In this document: positions 32,189 to 41,582 of the stretch, in pieces
Layout of the letters: the number at the start of each line of letters is the position of its first letter
How positions within the stretch are numbered: position 1 is the stretch's first letter
Position numbers and translations under genes: made by a program
Notes under the pieces: model-generated
The model's input: the letters and a program-made list of their open reading frames with translations, nothing else
What the model was told of the DNA's origin: nothing
Databases searched by the model: none
Origin: Clostridia bacterium
Lineage (GTDB): Bacteria; Bacillota; Clostridia; Christensenellales; Borkfalkiaceae
NCBI GenBank assembly: GCA_017471945.1
Contig: JAFURH010000091.1
Span: 1-42,299 of the forward strand
Direction: 5' to 3'
Length of the DNA stretch: 42,299 bases

Positions 32189-33067
32189 ATGTTGGATTGT
32201 ATTATCGTCGGTAGCGGTCTGGCGGGAATTTCCGCCGCGCTCACTTTGCAAGCGAACGGGAAAACGTTTGAACTTTTCGGTTCGAGCGAGCTTAGCTCGA
32301 AAATCTACCGCGCGGAAAAAATTCATAATTATCCGGGGCTTTCGGATATTTCGGGAGAGGCTTTTTGCAACGCGTTAAAGGCGCAGCTTGCCGAGGCTAA
32401 AATTTCGATCAATACGCAAAAGGTGGCAGGAGTGTACGCGTTGAAGGATAAATTTACCGTAATGACGCAGGAGGGGAATACCTTCGAAGGCAAAACGGTG
32501 ATCCTCGCTCTTGGCGTAGAAACGATCAAGCCTATTCAAGGCGAAACGGAGTTTTTAGGGCGCGGCGTAAGCTATTGCGCCACCTGCGACGGGTTTTTAT
32601 ATAAGGGTAAAACGATCGCAGTCGTGTGTACGAGCAAAGCCCTCGAACACGAGATCGCGCACCTCGCGGGCTTTGCCGAAAAGGTGTATTTGATCCCGAT
32701 GTATAAAGGGGAATCCTTCCAAGCTCCCAACGTGGAAAAAATAATGAAAATGCCCGTAAAGATCGACGGGGAAAGAAAGGCGAATAAGCTCGTTTTTGCC
32801 GCGCCTCCCTCTGAAAACATTCCCCAAGAACTTCCCGTAGACGGCGTGTTTATGCTCAAAGAAAGCATTTCGCCCGCGGCGCTCGTCGCAGGTCTTGAAA
32901 CCAAGGACGGACACGTTGTGGTGGACAGGGGAATGAATACGAATTTAAAGGGCTGTTTTGCGGCAGGGGATTGCACGGGCAGACCGTATCAGTATACGAA
33001 AGCGGCGGGCGAGGGCAACGTCGCCGCCTATTCCGTCACCGCGTATTGCGCGGCGAATAAAGAATAA
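32189..33067 (+). CDS. Thioredoxin-reductase-like flavoprotein lacking NADPH-binding motifs
   Basis: 292 residues, AAAGGAG ribosome site. FAD binding: VGSGLAGISAAL at 7-18 and FAAGDCTGRPYQYTKAAGEG near 255-275. Redox site C130-A-T-C133 in SYCATCDGF. In ordinary TrxB the next strand carries GGGDSA and later HRR for NADPH; here residues 145-155 read VVCTSKALEHE and 167-176 read YLIPMYKGES, so both are gone. The protein is also shorter than usual (about 310-320). This pattern matches ferredoxin-dependent flavin thioredoxin reductases known from Clostridium; assignment to them is inference. A dinB gene follows after 17 nt. Confidence 0.8.
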   Translation: MLDCIIVGSGLAGISAALTLQANGKTFELFGSSELSSKIYRAEKIHNYPGLSDISGEAFCNALKAQLAEAKISINTQKVAGVYALKDKFTVMTQEGNTFEGKTVILALGVETIKPIQGETEFLGRGVSYCATCDGFLYKGKTIAVVCTSKALEHEIAHLAGFAEKVYLIPMYKGESFQAPNVEKIMKMPVKIDGERKANKLVFAAPPSENIPQELPVDGVFMLKESISPAALVAGLETKDGHVVVDRGMNTNLKGCFAAGDCTGRPYQYTKAAGEGNVAAYSVTAYCAANKE

Positions 33068-33084
33068 AAGGAGCACGGGGAATC

Positions 33085-34347
33085 GTGAAAAAGCGCGAAA
33101 GAGTGATTTTATATTCCGATTTGAATAACTTTTTTGCGTCCGTCGAAACGGTATTAAATCCCGAACTGAAAGGCAAACCCGTAATCGTTTGCGGCGATCC
33201 GAAAGAGCGCAGGGGCGTAGTGTTCGCCAAGAATGAAGAGGCGAAAAAGTACGGGATCAAAACGGCGGAAACGGTGGTTTCCGCGCTGAAAAAATGTCCG
33301 CACGTTCTCCGCGTGCAAACGCATTTCGGAGAATATAAGAAATATTCCCGTAAAGTTCGGGAAATCTACGAACGCTTCACGGACTTGATCGAGGAATGTA
33401 GTATCGACGAGTGCGCTCTCGACGTGACTGCGAGCATCGCTCTGTTCGGTAGCGGTGAGGAGATCGCCAATAAGATACGAGAAACGGTAAAAAAGGAACT
33501 CGGACTCACCGTTTCCGTTGGCGTCAGTTTTAATAAAGTATTTGCGAAAATTGCTTCGGATATGAGAAAACCCGACGCTGTCACCGTAATTTCTCGGGAA
33601 AATTTCAAAAAAATTCTCAATCCGCTTCCCGTGTCAGATATGTTGCTCGTCGGTAAGTCCACGGCGGAAACCTTCCGAAAAATGGGCATATATACGATCG
33701 GGGATCTGGCGACTGCGGACGAAACCCTTTTAACGCAAAAAATGGGAAAACGGGGCAGGCAGGTGTGGATCTACGCTCGCGGAGAGGATACCGAACCCGT
33801 CAAAGCCAAAGAAGAACTCGAGGACTTGAAGTCGATCGGAAATTCCGCGACGTTGCCCTACGATATAAGAAACAGAGAAGAGATCAAGCGGTGGTTTTTC
33901 GTCTTGTCCGAAAGTGTGACCGCGCGTCAGCGCGACGCGGGCGTTGGTAGGGCGAATACGGTGCATATCGCCGTAAAAAACGAACGTTTGGAAGAATCCA
34001 CGTGGCAAATGAAGATCCCGCCCAGTTGTGTTTGCGGCGATATCGCGAAAGCGGCGTTCGAATTGTTTTGTCGGCACTATCCGCAAAACGCGCCCGTGCA
34101 CCTTCTCGGCGTGAGCGTTTCGGGATTCGATTATAATATTTCGCAGATGACTTTTTCCGACGCGTTCGGCGGAGAGGAAGAATATAAGAAAAAAGAACGT
34201 ATGGAAACGGCGATCGATAACATTCGCAAAAAATACGGCTACGCAACCTTGCAAAGAGGAATCGTATTTCAAGACGAAAAATTAAACGGCTTGGATATTC
34301 GCGGCAAAAAACACGAACCCGAGCCTAAAAAAGAAAAAGGAGAATAA
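33085..34347 (+). CDS. dinB: DNA polymerase IV (Y-family)
   Basis: 420 residues from GTG 33085 with AAAGGAG. Translesion polymerase. Metal ligands: D12 in ILYSDLNNFFASVE, and D108-E109 in CSIDECALDVT; F16-F17 hold the steric-gate position. GVSFNKVFAKIASDMRKPDAVTVI and KMGIYTIGDLATAD (helix-hairpin-helix thumb) follow, then the little-finger domain from about 240. The tail is rich in Lys, Glu and Pro and shows no obvious clamp-binding motif. The usual D-M-D start of motif I is D-L-N. Confidence 0.93.
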   Translation: MKKRERVILYSDLNNFFASVETVLNPELKGKPVIVCGDPKERRGVVFAKNEEAKKYGIKTAETVVSALKKCPHVLRVQTHFGEYKKYSRKVREIYERFTDLIEECSIDECALDVTASIALFGSGEEIANKIRETVKKELGLTVSVGVSFNKVFAKIASDMRKPDAVTVISRENFKKILNPLPVSDMLLVGKSTAETFRKMGIYTIGDLATADETLLTQKMGKRGRQVWIYARGEDTEPVKAKEELEDLKSIGNSATLPYDIRNREEIKRWFFVLSESVTARQRDAGVGRANTVHIAVKNERLEESTWQMKIPPSCVCGDIAKAAFELFCRHYPQNAPVHLLGVSVSGFDYNISQMTFSDAFGGEEEYKKKERMETAIDNIRKKYGYATLQRGIVFQDEKLNGLDIRGKKHEPEPKKEKGE

Positions 34348-34349
34348 TT

Positions 34350-35075
34350 ATGAACTATCAAATTAGCGAGTGGAACGGCTTTTCGTGCACGGAATTTACC
34401 TTCGACGGAATGCCCGCAAAGCTCGTGAAACCAAACGTACCTTCGAGCGGTAAGTGGGCTTTGAAAACGGAATATTTCGGCGCTTTTCCCGAAACGGAGA
34501 TCGCTCTTTTAAACCGCGGCTGGCATCTTGCGTGGATACAAAACGAAAACCGTTGGGCAGAACCCGCCGATTTAAAAAGAAAGGGCGAGTTTATCGAATT
34601 TGTTTCCGCGGAGTTCGGATTAAGTAAAAAGTGCGCGCTCGTGGGAATGAGTTGCGGAGGACTGTACGCGGTGAAAACGGCGGCGCTTTATCCCGAGCTT
34701 ATCAGCGTTTTATATCTCGACGCGCCCGTAATGAACCTTTTAAGCTGTCCGTTTGCGCTTGGAAAATCACAGGTTTCAATGGCGGAAGAATATTTCAACT
34801 TTACGGGCAGAACGCTGAAAGATATGCTTGCCTATCGTGATCATCCGATCGATAAAATGCAAGCGCTGCTTCAAAACGATCTCCCCGTCGTTCTCGTTGC
34901 GGGCGATAGCGATACGGTCGTGCCGTACGACGAAAACGGCTTACATCTCGAAAAGTATTATAAAGCCAACGGCGGGAAAATCCAAGTACATATCAAAAAA
35001 GGCGGCGATCACCACCCGCACGGCTTGCCCGATCTTACGCCGATCGTGGAGTTTATCGAAAAAAATTCCGAATAA
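34350..35075 (+). CDS. Alpha/beta hydrolase
   Basis: 241 residues, AAAGGAG ribosome site, 2 nt after dinB. The nucleophile elbow is G-M-S101-C-G-G in ALVGMSCGGLYAVKTAALYPE. The acid is D186 or D188 in VLVAGDSDTVVPYDENG, and the histidine is H221 or H222 in KGGDHHPHGL. The N-terminal third (FDGMPAKLVKP, ALLNRGWHLAWIQ) fits a serine esterase/peptidase-type fold. No signal peptide. Substrate unknown. Confidence 0.85.
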   Translation: MNYQISEWNGFSCTEFTFDGMPAKLVKPNVPSSGKWALKTEYFGAFPETEIALLNRGWHLAWIQNENRWAEPADLKRKGEFIEFVSAEFGLSKKCALVGMSCGGLYAVKTAALYPELISVLYLDAPVMNLLSCPFALGKSQVSMAEEYFNFTGRTLKDMLAYRDHPIDKMQALLQNDLPVVLVAGDSDTVVPYDENGLHLEKYYKANGGKIQVHIKKGGDHHPHGLPDLTPIVEFIEKNSE

Positions 35076-35081
35076 GCAAGA

Positions 35082-35107
35082 AAAATCACCCGCGAGGGTG
35101 ATTTTTT
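35082..35107. terminator. Bidirectional terminator
   Basis: AAAATCACCC-GCGA-GGGTGATTTTTT between the convergent hydrolase and M20 genes. Confidence 0.92.
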
Positions 35108-35110
35108 ACG

Positions 35111-36445
35111 TTAGTCGAGTTTTACTTTTGCGCTTCCGTTTTTATAGTATTGAATTCTGTCGCAGTCGCAGTTAATGCCGTCGATATAAGCGAGGTATGC
35201 CTCTTTTGAGGAAAACGGCGGCTTATACTTTTTAATAATTCGTTTCGCTCGTTCAGCTCCTTTTTCCAAAAGCAAAAAAAGTATCGCAAGCTGCCATTTC
35301 GCGTTCCCAACGCACGCCGATTCGGGGTCTTGGATTTGATAATCTTCGCCGTGCTCCGCACCGACAGAACCGCCTGCATAAGCGTGCAGGACGGGCATAA
35401 GGCAGGAAAGATCGCCCATATCGGTGCTTCCCGCGGTGAAAATTTCAAGGTCGTAAAGCTGTTGTTCCGGAATTGCCGAAGTTGCCGCTTCTCTTGCAAT
35501 ATCTAACAGAGTAGGATCGTTTACGAGCGGAGCATACCCGTGTATATCGTTGATCTCTATATTCGTTCCGAGCGATAACGCTGCGCCGCATAACGCTTGA
35601 TTTATCTTTTGATTTGTTTTTTTGATCGCTTCAAAGCTTTTGCCCCGAACGTAGCTTTCCATCGTCACTCGATCGGGAATCGCGTTCACCGCTTCTCCGC
35701 CTCGGGTAATGATCGGGTGTACGCGGATCAGATCGGAATCTTGAAAGGTTTCTCGCAAAGCGTTTACGGCGTTGATACCCAAAGTGGCGGCGTATAAAGC
35801 GTTTTTTCCGTCCCACGGTCGCCCGCCCGCGTGTGCGGATACGCCCTTAAAGGTGATATTTTTCACGACCGATCCCACCGAACCGAGGTTGATGGAAAAA
35901 ACGGGAGAGGCGTGAACCATAAACGCGAGGTCTACGCCGTCGAAGTATCCGCGCGATAAAAACTCGCATTTCCCGCTGAAATATTTGATTTTACCTTGCT
36001 TTTTAAGTGCGCTTCGGTATTCGAGCTCCAAAAGCTCTTCGGCGGGTACGGCGCAAAGCCGTATCTTTCCGCAAAGTTTTTCTTTTATTTTCGCTTCTGT
36101 CAGCGCCGCAGCTAACCCAAGTAAAGTCGCGCATTGCGCGTGATGTCCGCAAGCGTGTACTGCGCCCGTTTTCGGGTCGGCGTTTTTATGCGTAGGGCAA
36201 AGTACCGCGTCCAGCTCGGCAAGGATCAGCACCTCCGACCCTTTTCGTCCCGTGTCGATAAGAGTGTAAAAACCCGTGATACCTTCTGCTTGCACGATCT
36301 CGTAACCCAGACGAATAAAATTTTCTGCCATATATTCGGAGGTTTTCCATTCCTTATATCCCGTTTCGGGGTGTTCCCAAAGATACCGTTCGGTTTCCAG
36401 TATCAGCGATTTATATTTATCCACGACGTTTAACAGGCTTTTCAT
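35111..36445 (-). CDS. M20-family amidohydrolase (AbgB-like)
   Basis: 444 residues, GAGGTGA ribosome site. Two-metal exopeptidase/amidase. The metal motif is HACGHH at 97-102 (usual HACGHD), the catalytic glutamates are in VPAEE (133-137), and AHAGGRPWDGKNAL belongs to the dimerisation (lid) domain. STDMGDLSCLMPVLHAYAGGSVGAEHGEDY near the C-terminus follows the p-aminobenzoyl-glutamate hydrolase AbgB more than simple peptidases. The substrate is an amide of an amino acid, not further defined. Single-gene unit. Confidence 0.88.
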   Translation of the reverse strand: MKSLLNVVDKYKSLILETERYLWEHPETGYKEWKTSEYMAENFIRLGYEIVQAEGITGFYTLIDTGRKGSEVLILAELDAVLCPTHKNADPKTGAVHACGHHAQCATLLGLAAALTEAKIKEKLCGKIRLCAVPAEELLELEYRSALKKQGKIKYFSGKCEFLSRGYFDGVDLAFMVHASPVFSINLGSVGSVVKNITFKGVSAHAGGRPWDGKNALYAATLGINAVNALRETFQDSDLIRVHPIITRGGEAVNAIPDRVTMESYVRGKSFEAIKKTNQKINQALCGAALSLGTNIEINDIHGYAPLVNDPTLLDIAREAATSAIPEQQLYDLEIFTAGSTDMGDLSCLMPVLHAYAGGSVGAEHGEDYQIQDPESACVGNAKWQLAILFLLLEKGAERAKRIIKKYKPPFSSKEAYLAYIDGINCDCDRIQYYKNGSAKVKLD

Positions 36446-36539
36446 TTTATCACCTCGTTTTTAGTATGGATTTTTTCGAGGGGATCCAATCAAACGAGCG
36501 GAGAATTGCCAGAATATTTTTTAATTTGTCGCTAAACGG

Positions 36540-36568
36540 TTGACAAATCGGACAGAATATCGTATAAT
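36540..36568 (+). promoter_or_regulatory. Consensus promoter of the peroxidase gene
   Basis: TTGACA at 36540-36545, 17-nt spacer, TATAAT at 36563-36568. Confidence 0.9.
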
Positions 36569-36633
36569 TATATCACGCGAAATTAAATTGTGCGCAATTT
36601 ATACGTTCGCGAATTTATTTTAGGAGAAAGCTT

Positions 36634-37176
36634 ATGACTGTTTACGATTTTAAAGTAAAAACTCGCGACGGCAAGGAGGTATCTCTTTCCGAGTATCGGG
36701 GAAAGGTGTTGTTGATCGTCAATACGGCGACGGAATGCGGATTTACGCCGCAGTATGAGGGATTGCAGAATCTATACGATGAATTCCACGAAGACGGCTT
36801 GGAAATTCTTGATTTTCCTTGCAATCAGTTCGGCGCACAGGCGCCGGGTAGCGACGGGGATATCCACGCGTTTTGCACGGGACGTTTTGGAGTTAAGTTT
36901 CCGCAGTTTTCCAAGATCGAAGTGAACGGCGACGGCGCGATCCCGCTCTATCAATGGCTTACGGAAAACACCTGCTTTGAAGGTTTTGGCGACGGCGCGA
37001 TGGGGCAAATGATGCGTCAGATCCTCTCGCAGATAGATCCGAATTATGAAAATACCGGTTCGATTAAATGGAATTTTACCAAATTTTTGATCGACAGAGA
37101 GGGGAATATAGCCTCTCGCTTCGAGCCGACGGTGGATATGCAAGCGGTAAAAGAAAAGGTAAGAGAGCTTTTATAA
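36634..37176 (+). CDS. Glutathione-peroxidase-family thiol peroxidase
   Basis: 180 residues, AGGAGA ribosome site. The peroxidatic cysteine is C35 in VNTATECGFTPQYEGL; FPCNQFGAQAPG (61-72) and SIKWNFTKFLID give the Gln, Trp and Asn of the catalytic tetrad. As in most bacterial members it has Cys, not selenocysteine, and probably uses thioredoxin to reduce peroxides. The strong promoter and single-gene layout suggest an oxidative-stress role, common in anaerobes. Confidence 0.93.
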   Translation: MTVYDFKVKTRDGKEVSLSEYRGKVLLIVNTATECGFTPQYEGLQNLYDEFHEDGLEILDFPCNQFGAQAPGSDGDIHAFCTGRFGVKFPQFSKIEVNGDGAIPLYQWLTENTCFEGFGDGAMGQMMRQILSQIDPNYENTGSIKWNFTKFLIDREGNIASRFEPTVDMQAVKEKVRELL

Positions 37177-37250
37177 GCTCTTTCTTGCGCAATTAAAAGA
37201 TTTTGAATAGAGCCTTAAAATTCTGGACGAATACGGGGAAATATTGTATA

Positions 37251-37403
37251 ATGGATAAAAGCTTCCGTTGTTGGATAGATAAGAAAAAGAAAATAATATC
37301 CTGCCACAAAGAGCCCGAATTTGAGCTTTTTCGGTTTAACGACGGGAAAGAGCTGTTGAGATTCGTGTTATTTCAAATTTCTCAGGGATTCAAAATTCAG
37401 TAA
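37251..37403 (+). CDS. Small hypothetical protein
   Basis: 50 residues from ATG 37251 (the frame is open from a TTG at 37203). Reads MDKSFRCWIDKKKKIISCH, then a beta-type middle ELFRFNDGKELLRFVLF and the end GFKIQ. Small proteins of this pattern (short strands, helix, G-x-R/K-I/V-Q end) occur in Clostridia without known role. A TATAAT overlaps the ATG, so the start is uncertain. It lies 30 nt before the next gene. Confidence 0.5.
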   Translation: MDKSFRCWIDKKKKIISCHKEPEFELFRFNDGKELLRFVLFQISQGFKIQ

Positions 37404-37433
37404 ATCTAAAAATGACAAACGAAGGAGTATAAA

Positions 37434-37826
37434 ATGGAAAGAGTTTATCAATTTTTGAAAAAAGCGGGAACGTATTATTTAGCTACGGTCGAAGGCGATC
37501 AACCAAGAGTCCGTCCGTTCGGTACGGCGCACGTTTTTGAAGGGAAGCTGTATATTCAAACGGGAAAAGCAAAACCCGTTGCAAAACAGCTTAAAGCGAA
37601 TCCGAAAGCGGAAATTTGCGCTTTTTGCGAGGGAGTTTGGTTACGCGTTGCAGGCGAACTTATCGAAGACGAGAGAGTGGAAGCCAAAAAAGCTATGCTC
37701 GACGCTTATCCTTCCCTGCGCGCTATGTACGACGAAAACGACGGAAATACGCAGGTATTGTATTTCAAAGACGCGACGGCAACGTTCAGCTCATTCGCCG
37801 CGCCCGCGGAAACGATTATATTCTGA
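37434..37826 (+). CDS. Pyridoxamine-5'-phosphate-oxidase-like FMN-binding protein
   Basis: 130 residues, AAGGAG ribosome site. The split-barrel fold is plain: YYLATVEGDQPRVRPFGTAHVFEGKLYIQTGKAKPVAKQLKANPKAEICAF followed by WLRVAGELIED. The family binds FMN (sometimes F420 or haem) and reduces or oxidises small molecules. The C-terminal LYFKDATATFSSF is the closing strand. Substrate unknown. A perfect palindromic terminator follows. Confidence 0.88.
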   Translation: MERVYQFLKKAGTYYLATVEGDQPRVRPFGTAHVFEGKLYIQTGKAKPVAKQLKANPKAEICAFCEGVWLRVAGELIEDERVEAKKAMLDAYPSLRAMYDENDGNTQVLYFKDATATFSSFAAPAETIIF

Positions 37827-37854
37827 ATCCAATGATTATAAACGAAGCAAAACG

Positions 37855-37880
37855 AAAAGGCAGTCGATCGACTGCCTTTT
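37855..37880 (+). terminator. Palindromic terminator
   Basis: AAAAGGCAGTCGA is followed at once by its reverse complement ending in TTTT. Confidence 0.8.
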
Positions 37881-37883
37881 ATA

Positions 37884-37930
37884 GTACTCCCGCGAGAATC
37901 GAACCCGCGATTAGCTCTTTAGAAAAGATA
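37884..37930 (-). pseudogene. 3' half of a tRNA (Arg-TCT-like)
   Basis: On the minus strand the anticodon loop TTTCTAA, 3' anticodon arm AGAGC, variable loop TAATC, T-arm GCGGG-TTCGATT-CTCGC and acceptor strand GGGAGTA are present in order. The 5' strand of the anticodon stem pairs only at three positions and no D-arm or 5' acceptor precedes it. It is a partial tRNA, the form typically left at one end of an integrated element. Confidence 0.6.
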
Positions 37931-38283
37931 CGCAGATATTTAAATAAATTATTTGCAAATATAATTCAACAGTTTGCAATTATTTTTGTAAACTATCCAC
38001 TTTACTTTTTCTGCTAATTTTGTTATAATACAAACAAGGATTGTATAAGGATATTTATTTTCTTAATATCCGATCGTTTTTTCGCGCTTTTTTATGATGA
38101 GTATGGAGAAATATTAGCGAAGAATAAAAAACCGCAAGTAAAGATTGTGACGGCAACTCTCGAGAACTTCGCAGGAATACTCGGTACGGTTGCGTCGTTA
38201 ATATGGGGAGAAAACAATGAAAAAAGTGTTAGGATTTATACAACATATGCTGTGTGGTTAATAAATCAATGTAATATATTCAA
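37931..38283. other. Gap with a coding-like fragment
   Basis: A plus-strand frame without an ATG is open from about 38020 and reads ALFYDEYGEILAKNKKPQVK and then TLENFAGILGTVASLIWGENN before running into a terminator and a tRNA. It looks like a broken gene fragment; I do not recognise it. A GGATATT/AATATCC hairpin is at 38049-38071. Confidence 0.35.
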
Positions 38284-38309
38284 AACGACCGAGAAATCGG
38301 TCGTTTTTT
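38284..38309. terminator. Terminator next to tRNA-Arg(CCT)
   Basis: ACGACCGA-GAAA-TCGGTCGT with six T on the plus side and TTTT on the minus side; it can end the tRNA transcript. Confidence 0.8.
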
Positions 38310-38383
38310 GGTGTTCCCACAGGGAATCGAACCCCGAATTGAGCCTTAGGAGGGCTCCGTTATATCCGTTTAACTATGAGAAC
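38309..38383 (-). tRNA. tRNA-Arg (CCT)
   Basis: 75 nt with encoded CCA. Acceptor GTTCTCA pairs with TGGGAAC (one G-T), anticodon CCT in GAGCCCTCCTAAGGCTC, T-loop GTTCGATTC. Intact cloverleaf among tRNA fragments. Confidence 0.93.
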
Positions 38384-38556
38384 ATATATTCAATTTTACA
38401 GGATATAGCAATACCCACTTTGGTGCATTTTTTACACCCTGGTCACCAAATAGGTCACCAAATTTTATTTTAGCCGTCTGCCGTATCATCAAAACATACG
38501 ATTTCAAGCAGTTTTCGCATTGTTTTGCCCCGTTTTGATGGGTTCAATTTAGGAAT

Positions 38557-38603
38557 AGCACACCCTTAGGAGGGGTTTGTTATATCCATTTAACTACGGA
38601 AGC
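38557..38603 (-). pseudogene. 5' half of a second tRNA-Arg (CCT)
   Basis: On the minus strand GCTTCCG, the D-arm TAGTTAAATGGATATAA and the anticodon arm ACCCCTCCTAAGGGTGT are present; no T-arm or matching CGGAAGC follows. The D-arm and CCCTCCTAAGG match the intact tRNA-Arg(CCT) 180 nt away, so this is a decapitated copy. Confidence 0.65.
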
Positions 38604-38722
38604 ATTTATATATTCGGAATAAAGCTATAAGCGAAATTTATATCTCGCATAAGATCGGCTTTTATTATACACCTTTTTTTTGCGAATTGCAATTATTTTC
38701 CTCGTAAATTCAAATAAAATAG

Positions 38723-38751
38723 TTGCAAATCGAAAAATAAAATGATAAAAT
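38723..38751 (+). promoter_or_regulatory. Promoter of gdhA
   Basis: TTGCAA at 38723-38728, 17-nt spacer, TAAAAT at 38746-38751. Confidence 0.75.
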
Positions 38752-38760
38752 GTTATTGTA

Positions 38761-38793
38761 TCGGATTTGTCGATAACAAAAAATCAAATCCGA
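38761..38793 (+). promoter_or_regulatory. Hairpin in the gdhA leader
   Basis: TCGGATTTG (38761-38769) pairs perfectly with CAAATCCGA (38785-38793) just after the expected start site. There is no T-run, so it may stabilise the message or bind a regulator. Confidence 0.6.
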
Positions 38794-38797
38794 ATAA

Positions 38798-40168
<1,371 letters not shown>

Positions 40169-40197
40169 AAAGAAATTTCAAAAAGAATATGACGAGC

Positions 40198-40227
40198 AAA
40201 AGAACGCAGGACGACTCGCGTTCTTTT
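40198..40227 (+). terminator. Terminator after gdhA
   Basis: AAAAGAACGC and GCGTTCTTTT around a ten-base loop. Confidence 0.85.
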
Positions 40228-40294
40228 CCGTTTTTTTGGAAAACTTTTTCAAAAAAACCGAAAATCGCTTGCCTTTTTTCTTACGGAGTGATAC

Positions 40295-40300
40295 TATAAT
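40295..40300 (+). promoter_or_regulatory. -10 box directly against the FNT start codon
   Basis: TATAAT, then six bases, then ATG 40307. The best -35 (TTGCCT at 40269-40274) is spaced 20 nt away. Confidence 0.6.
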
Positions 40301-40306
40301 ACCGTT

Positions 40307-41011
40307 ATGAAAGATTTTGAAAGAATGAGTCGAAAAGATTTTATCATCTTTTGTTTAATGGGTATTTTTGCGGGGATAGTGATCGGGATCGGCGGAGGCG
40401 CGTTTTTGTATTCGCTCGAAATCTTCCCCGACGGCTGGGGCAGACTGGTCGGCGGCTTTTTGTTCGCGCTCGGAATGTATGCGATCATTTCCTTCCATAT
40501 GCGTTTGTTTACGGGTATGATCGGGGAAATCCCCGTGATGGGCGTGAAAAATATGTGGCGTTTGCCCTTATGCCTTTTATGCAATACGCTGGGCGTGTTC
40601 TTTGCGGCGGGAATTATCAAATATTCCCCGATTGCGGACGTCATCATTCCTCGCGCCGCTTCGCTGATCGAAGGGAAACTCACCGCAGAAAATTGGGGTT
40701 GGAACGCAGTTTGTTCGGGTACGCTTTGCGGGATTTTGATCAACGTTTCCGTGTGGTCGGCAAAACAAGCGCCGAGAAGGGGTTTGAGCGCGTCTTTCGG
40801 CGTAGTGCTTCCCATTATCGTGTTCGCCTTCTGCGGCTTCGATCATTCGGTGGCGAATATGCTGTATTTCTATTATTTAGGCGAGCTTTCGTGGCGGGTA
40901 GTGGGCTACGCGCTCCTCGCCGTGCTCGGCAATATTATCGGCGGCGTAATGCTTCCGTTTATCGTATTCTTCCGCGACTGGCATCGTGCGAACGACGCAT
41001 CGTCAAAATAA
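40307..41011 (+). CDS. Formate/nitrite transporter family channel
   Basis: 234 residues, six membrane segments. The FNT signature GFDHSVANM is at 177-185 with the central histidine H180, and CSGTLCGILINVSVW (136-150) matches the family's G-x-L-C-N-x-L-V-x-x-A-x-W repeat. FNT channels move formate, nitrite or hydrosulfide. The N-terminus is short and cytoplasmic. No ribosome site; the ATG follows TATAAT by six bases, so the mRNA is probably leaderless. Near gdhA but with its own promoter. The substrate cannot be read from sequence. Confidence 0.88.
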   Translation: MKDFERMSRKDFIIFCLMGIFAGIVIGIGGGAFLYSLEIFPDGWGRLVGGFLFALGMYAIISFHMRLFTGMIGEIPVMGVKNMWRLPLCLLCNTLGVFFAAGIIKYSPIADVIIPRAASLIEGKLTAENWGWNAVCSGTLCGILINVSVWSAKQAPRRGLSASFGVVLPIIVFAFCGFDHSVANMLYFYYLGELSWRVVGYALLAVLGNIIGGVMLPFIVFFRDWHRANDASSK

Positions 41012-41024
41012 TATTGTAATTACC

Positions 41025-41069
41025 CTGAAAATAGGAGCTGTTGTTTAACGCAATAGCTCCTATTTTTTC
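41025..41069 (+). terminator. Terminator after the FNT gene (repeat copy 1)
   Basis: AATAGGAGCT pairs with AGCTCCTATT around TGTTGTTTAACGCAAT-type loop, then TTTTT. A diverged copy lies at 42068-42100. Confidence 0.85.
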
Positions 41070-41129
41070 AAAAAGGATTAAAAACGTCAAATGGCAATTC
41101 GAAAATTTTTAGGAACAAGCTTAAAATCC

Positions 41130-41158
41130 TTGCTATTTTCTGTGACCTGTGTTATACT
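41130..41158 (+). promoter_or_regulatory. Promoter of the two-gene cassette
   Basis: TTGCTA at 41130-41135, 17-nt spacer, TATACT at 41153-41158. Confidence 0.65.
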
Positions 41159-41184
41159 GTTTATAATATCAGGGAGGTAAAAGT

Positions 41185-41568
41185 ATGGCATTAGACGTAG
41201 GTAAATCAAAAAAAGCATTAAAAAAAGGTCTTAAATATTTTAAAGGCTGTAAAAAGAAGATGTATAAGGCAGACGAATATATGGTAATGGCAAGCCTTGA
41301 TTTTAAGCCTGATTCCGTTTTTTATTCGATGACGATAACGATATCGCCCAATTCGGAATGGATTTCGTTTTGGTTAACGGTAAGAAAAGACTTGCAAATG
41401 GATGAAAACGAATTTAATTATAAGCACAAACTCTTTTTTGCTAAAACGGACAAAAGAGGTTATAATCATACGAACGCATTGTCGGTAGAAAGCGACGCAA
41501 CCTTGATCATAAAGGCTTATGCTGATTATATGCAGAAAGGCGACTTTGCTAAGGATATAGCAAGATAA
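41185..41568 (+). CDS. Hypothetical protein, first of two-gene cassette
   Basis: 127 residues, GGGAGG ribosome site. Not recognised. A basic helix comes first (GKSKKALKKGLKYFKGCKKKMYKADEYMV), then beta strands (MASLDFKPDSVFYSMTITISP, EWISFWLTVRKDL) and a C-terminal helix ATLIIKAYADYMQKGDF. No membrane segment or signal. The stop is 14 nt before the next gene, so both are translated from one message. Single-domain alpha/beta proteins of this size occur as secretion-chaperone-like, immunity or YbjN-like proteins, but nothing here decides among them. Confidence 0.65.
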   Translation: MALDVGKSKKALKKGLKYFKGCKKKMYKADEYMVMASLDFKPDSVFYSMTITISPNSEWISFWLTVRKDLQMDENEFNYKHKLFFAKTDKRGYNHTNALSVESDATLIIKAYADYMQKGDFAKDIAR

Positions 41569-41582
41569 AGGAGGGGAAAAAT

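Noticed and set aside
38147-38473. 108-codon plus-strand frame as an intact gene
   Set aside because: It runs through a strong terminator and antisense through tRNA-Arg; kept only as a possible fragment.
40351-41019. 222-codon frame overlapping the FNT gene
   Set aside because: Shifted frame of a recognised channel; Arg-rich and unlike any membrane protein.
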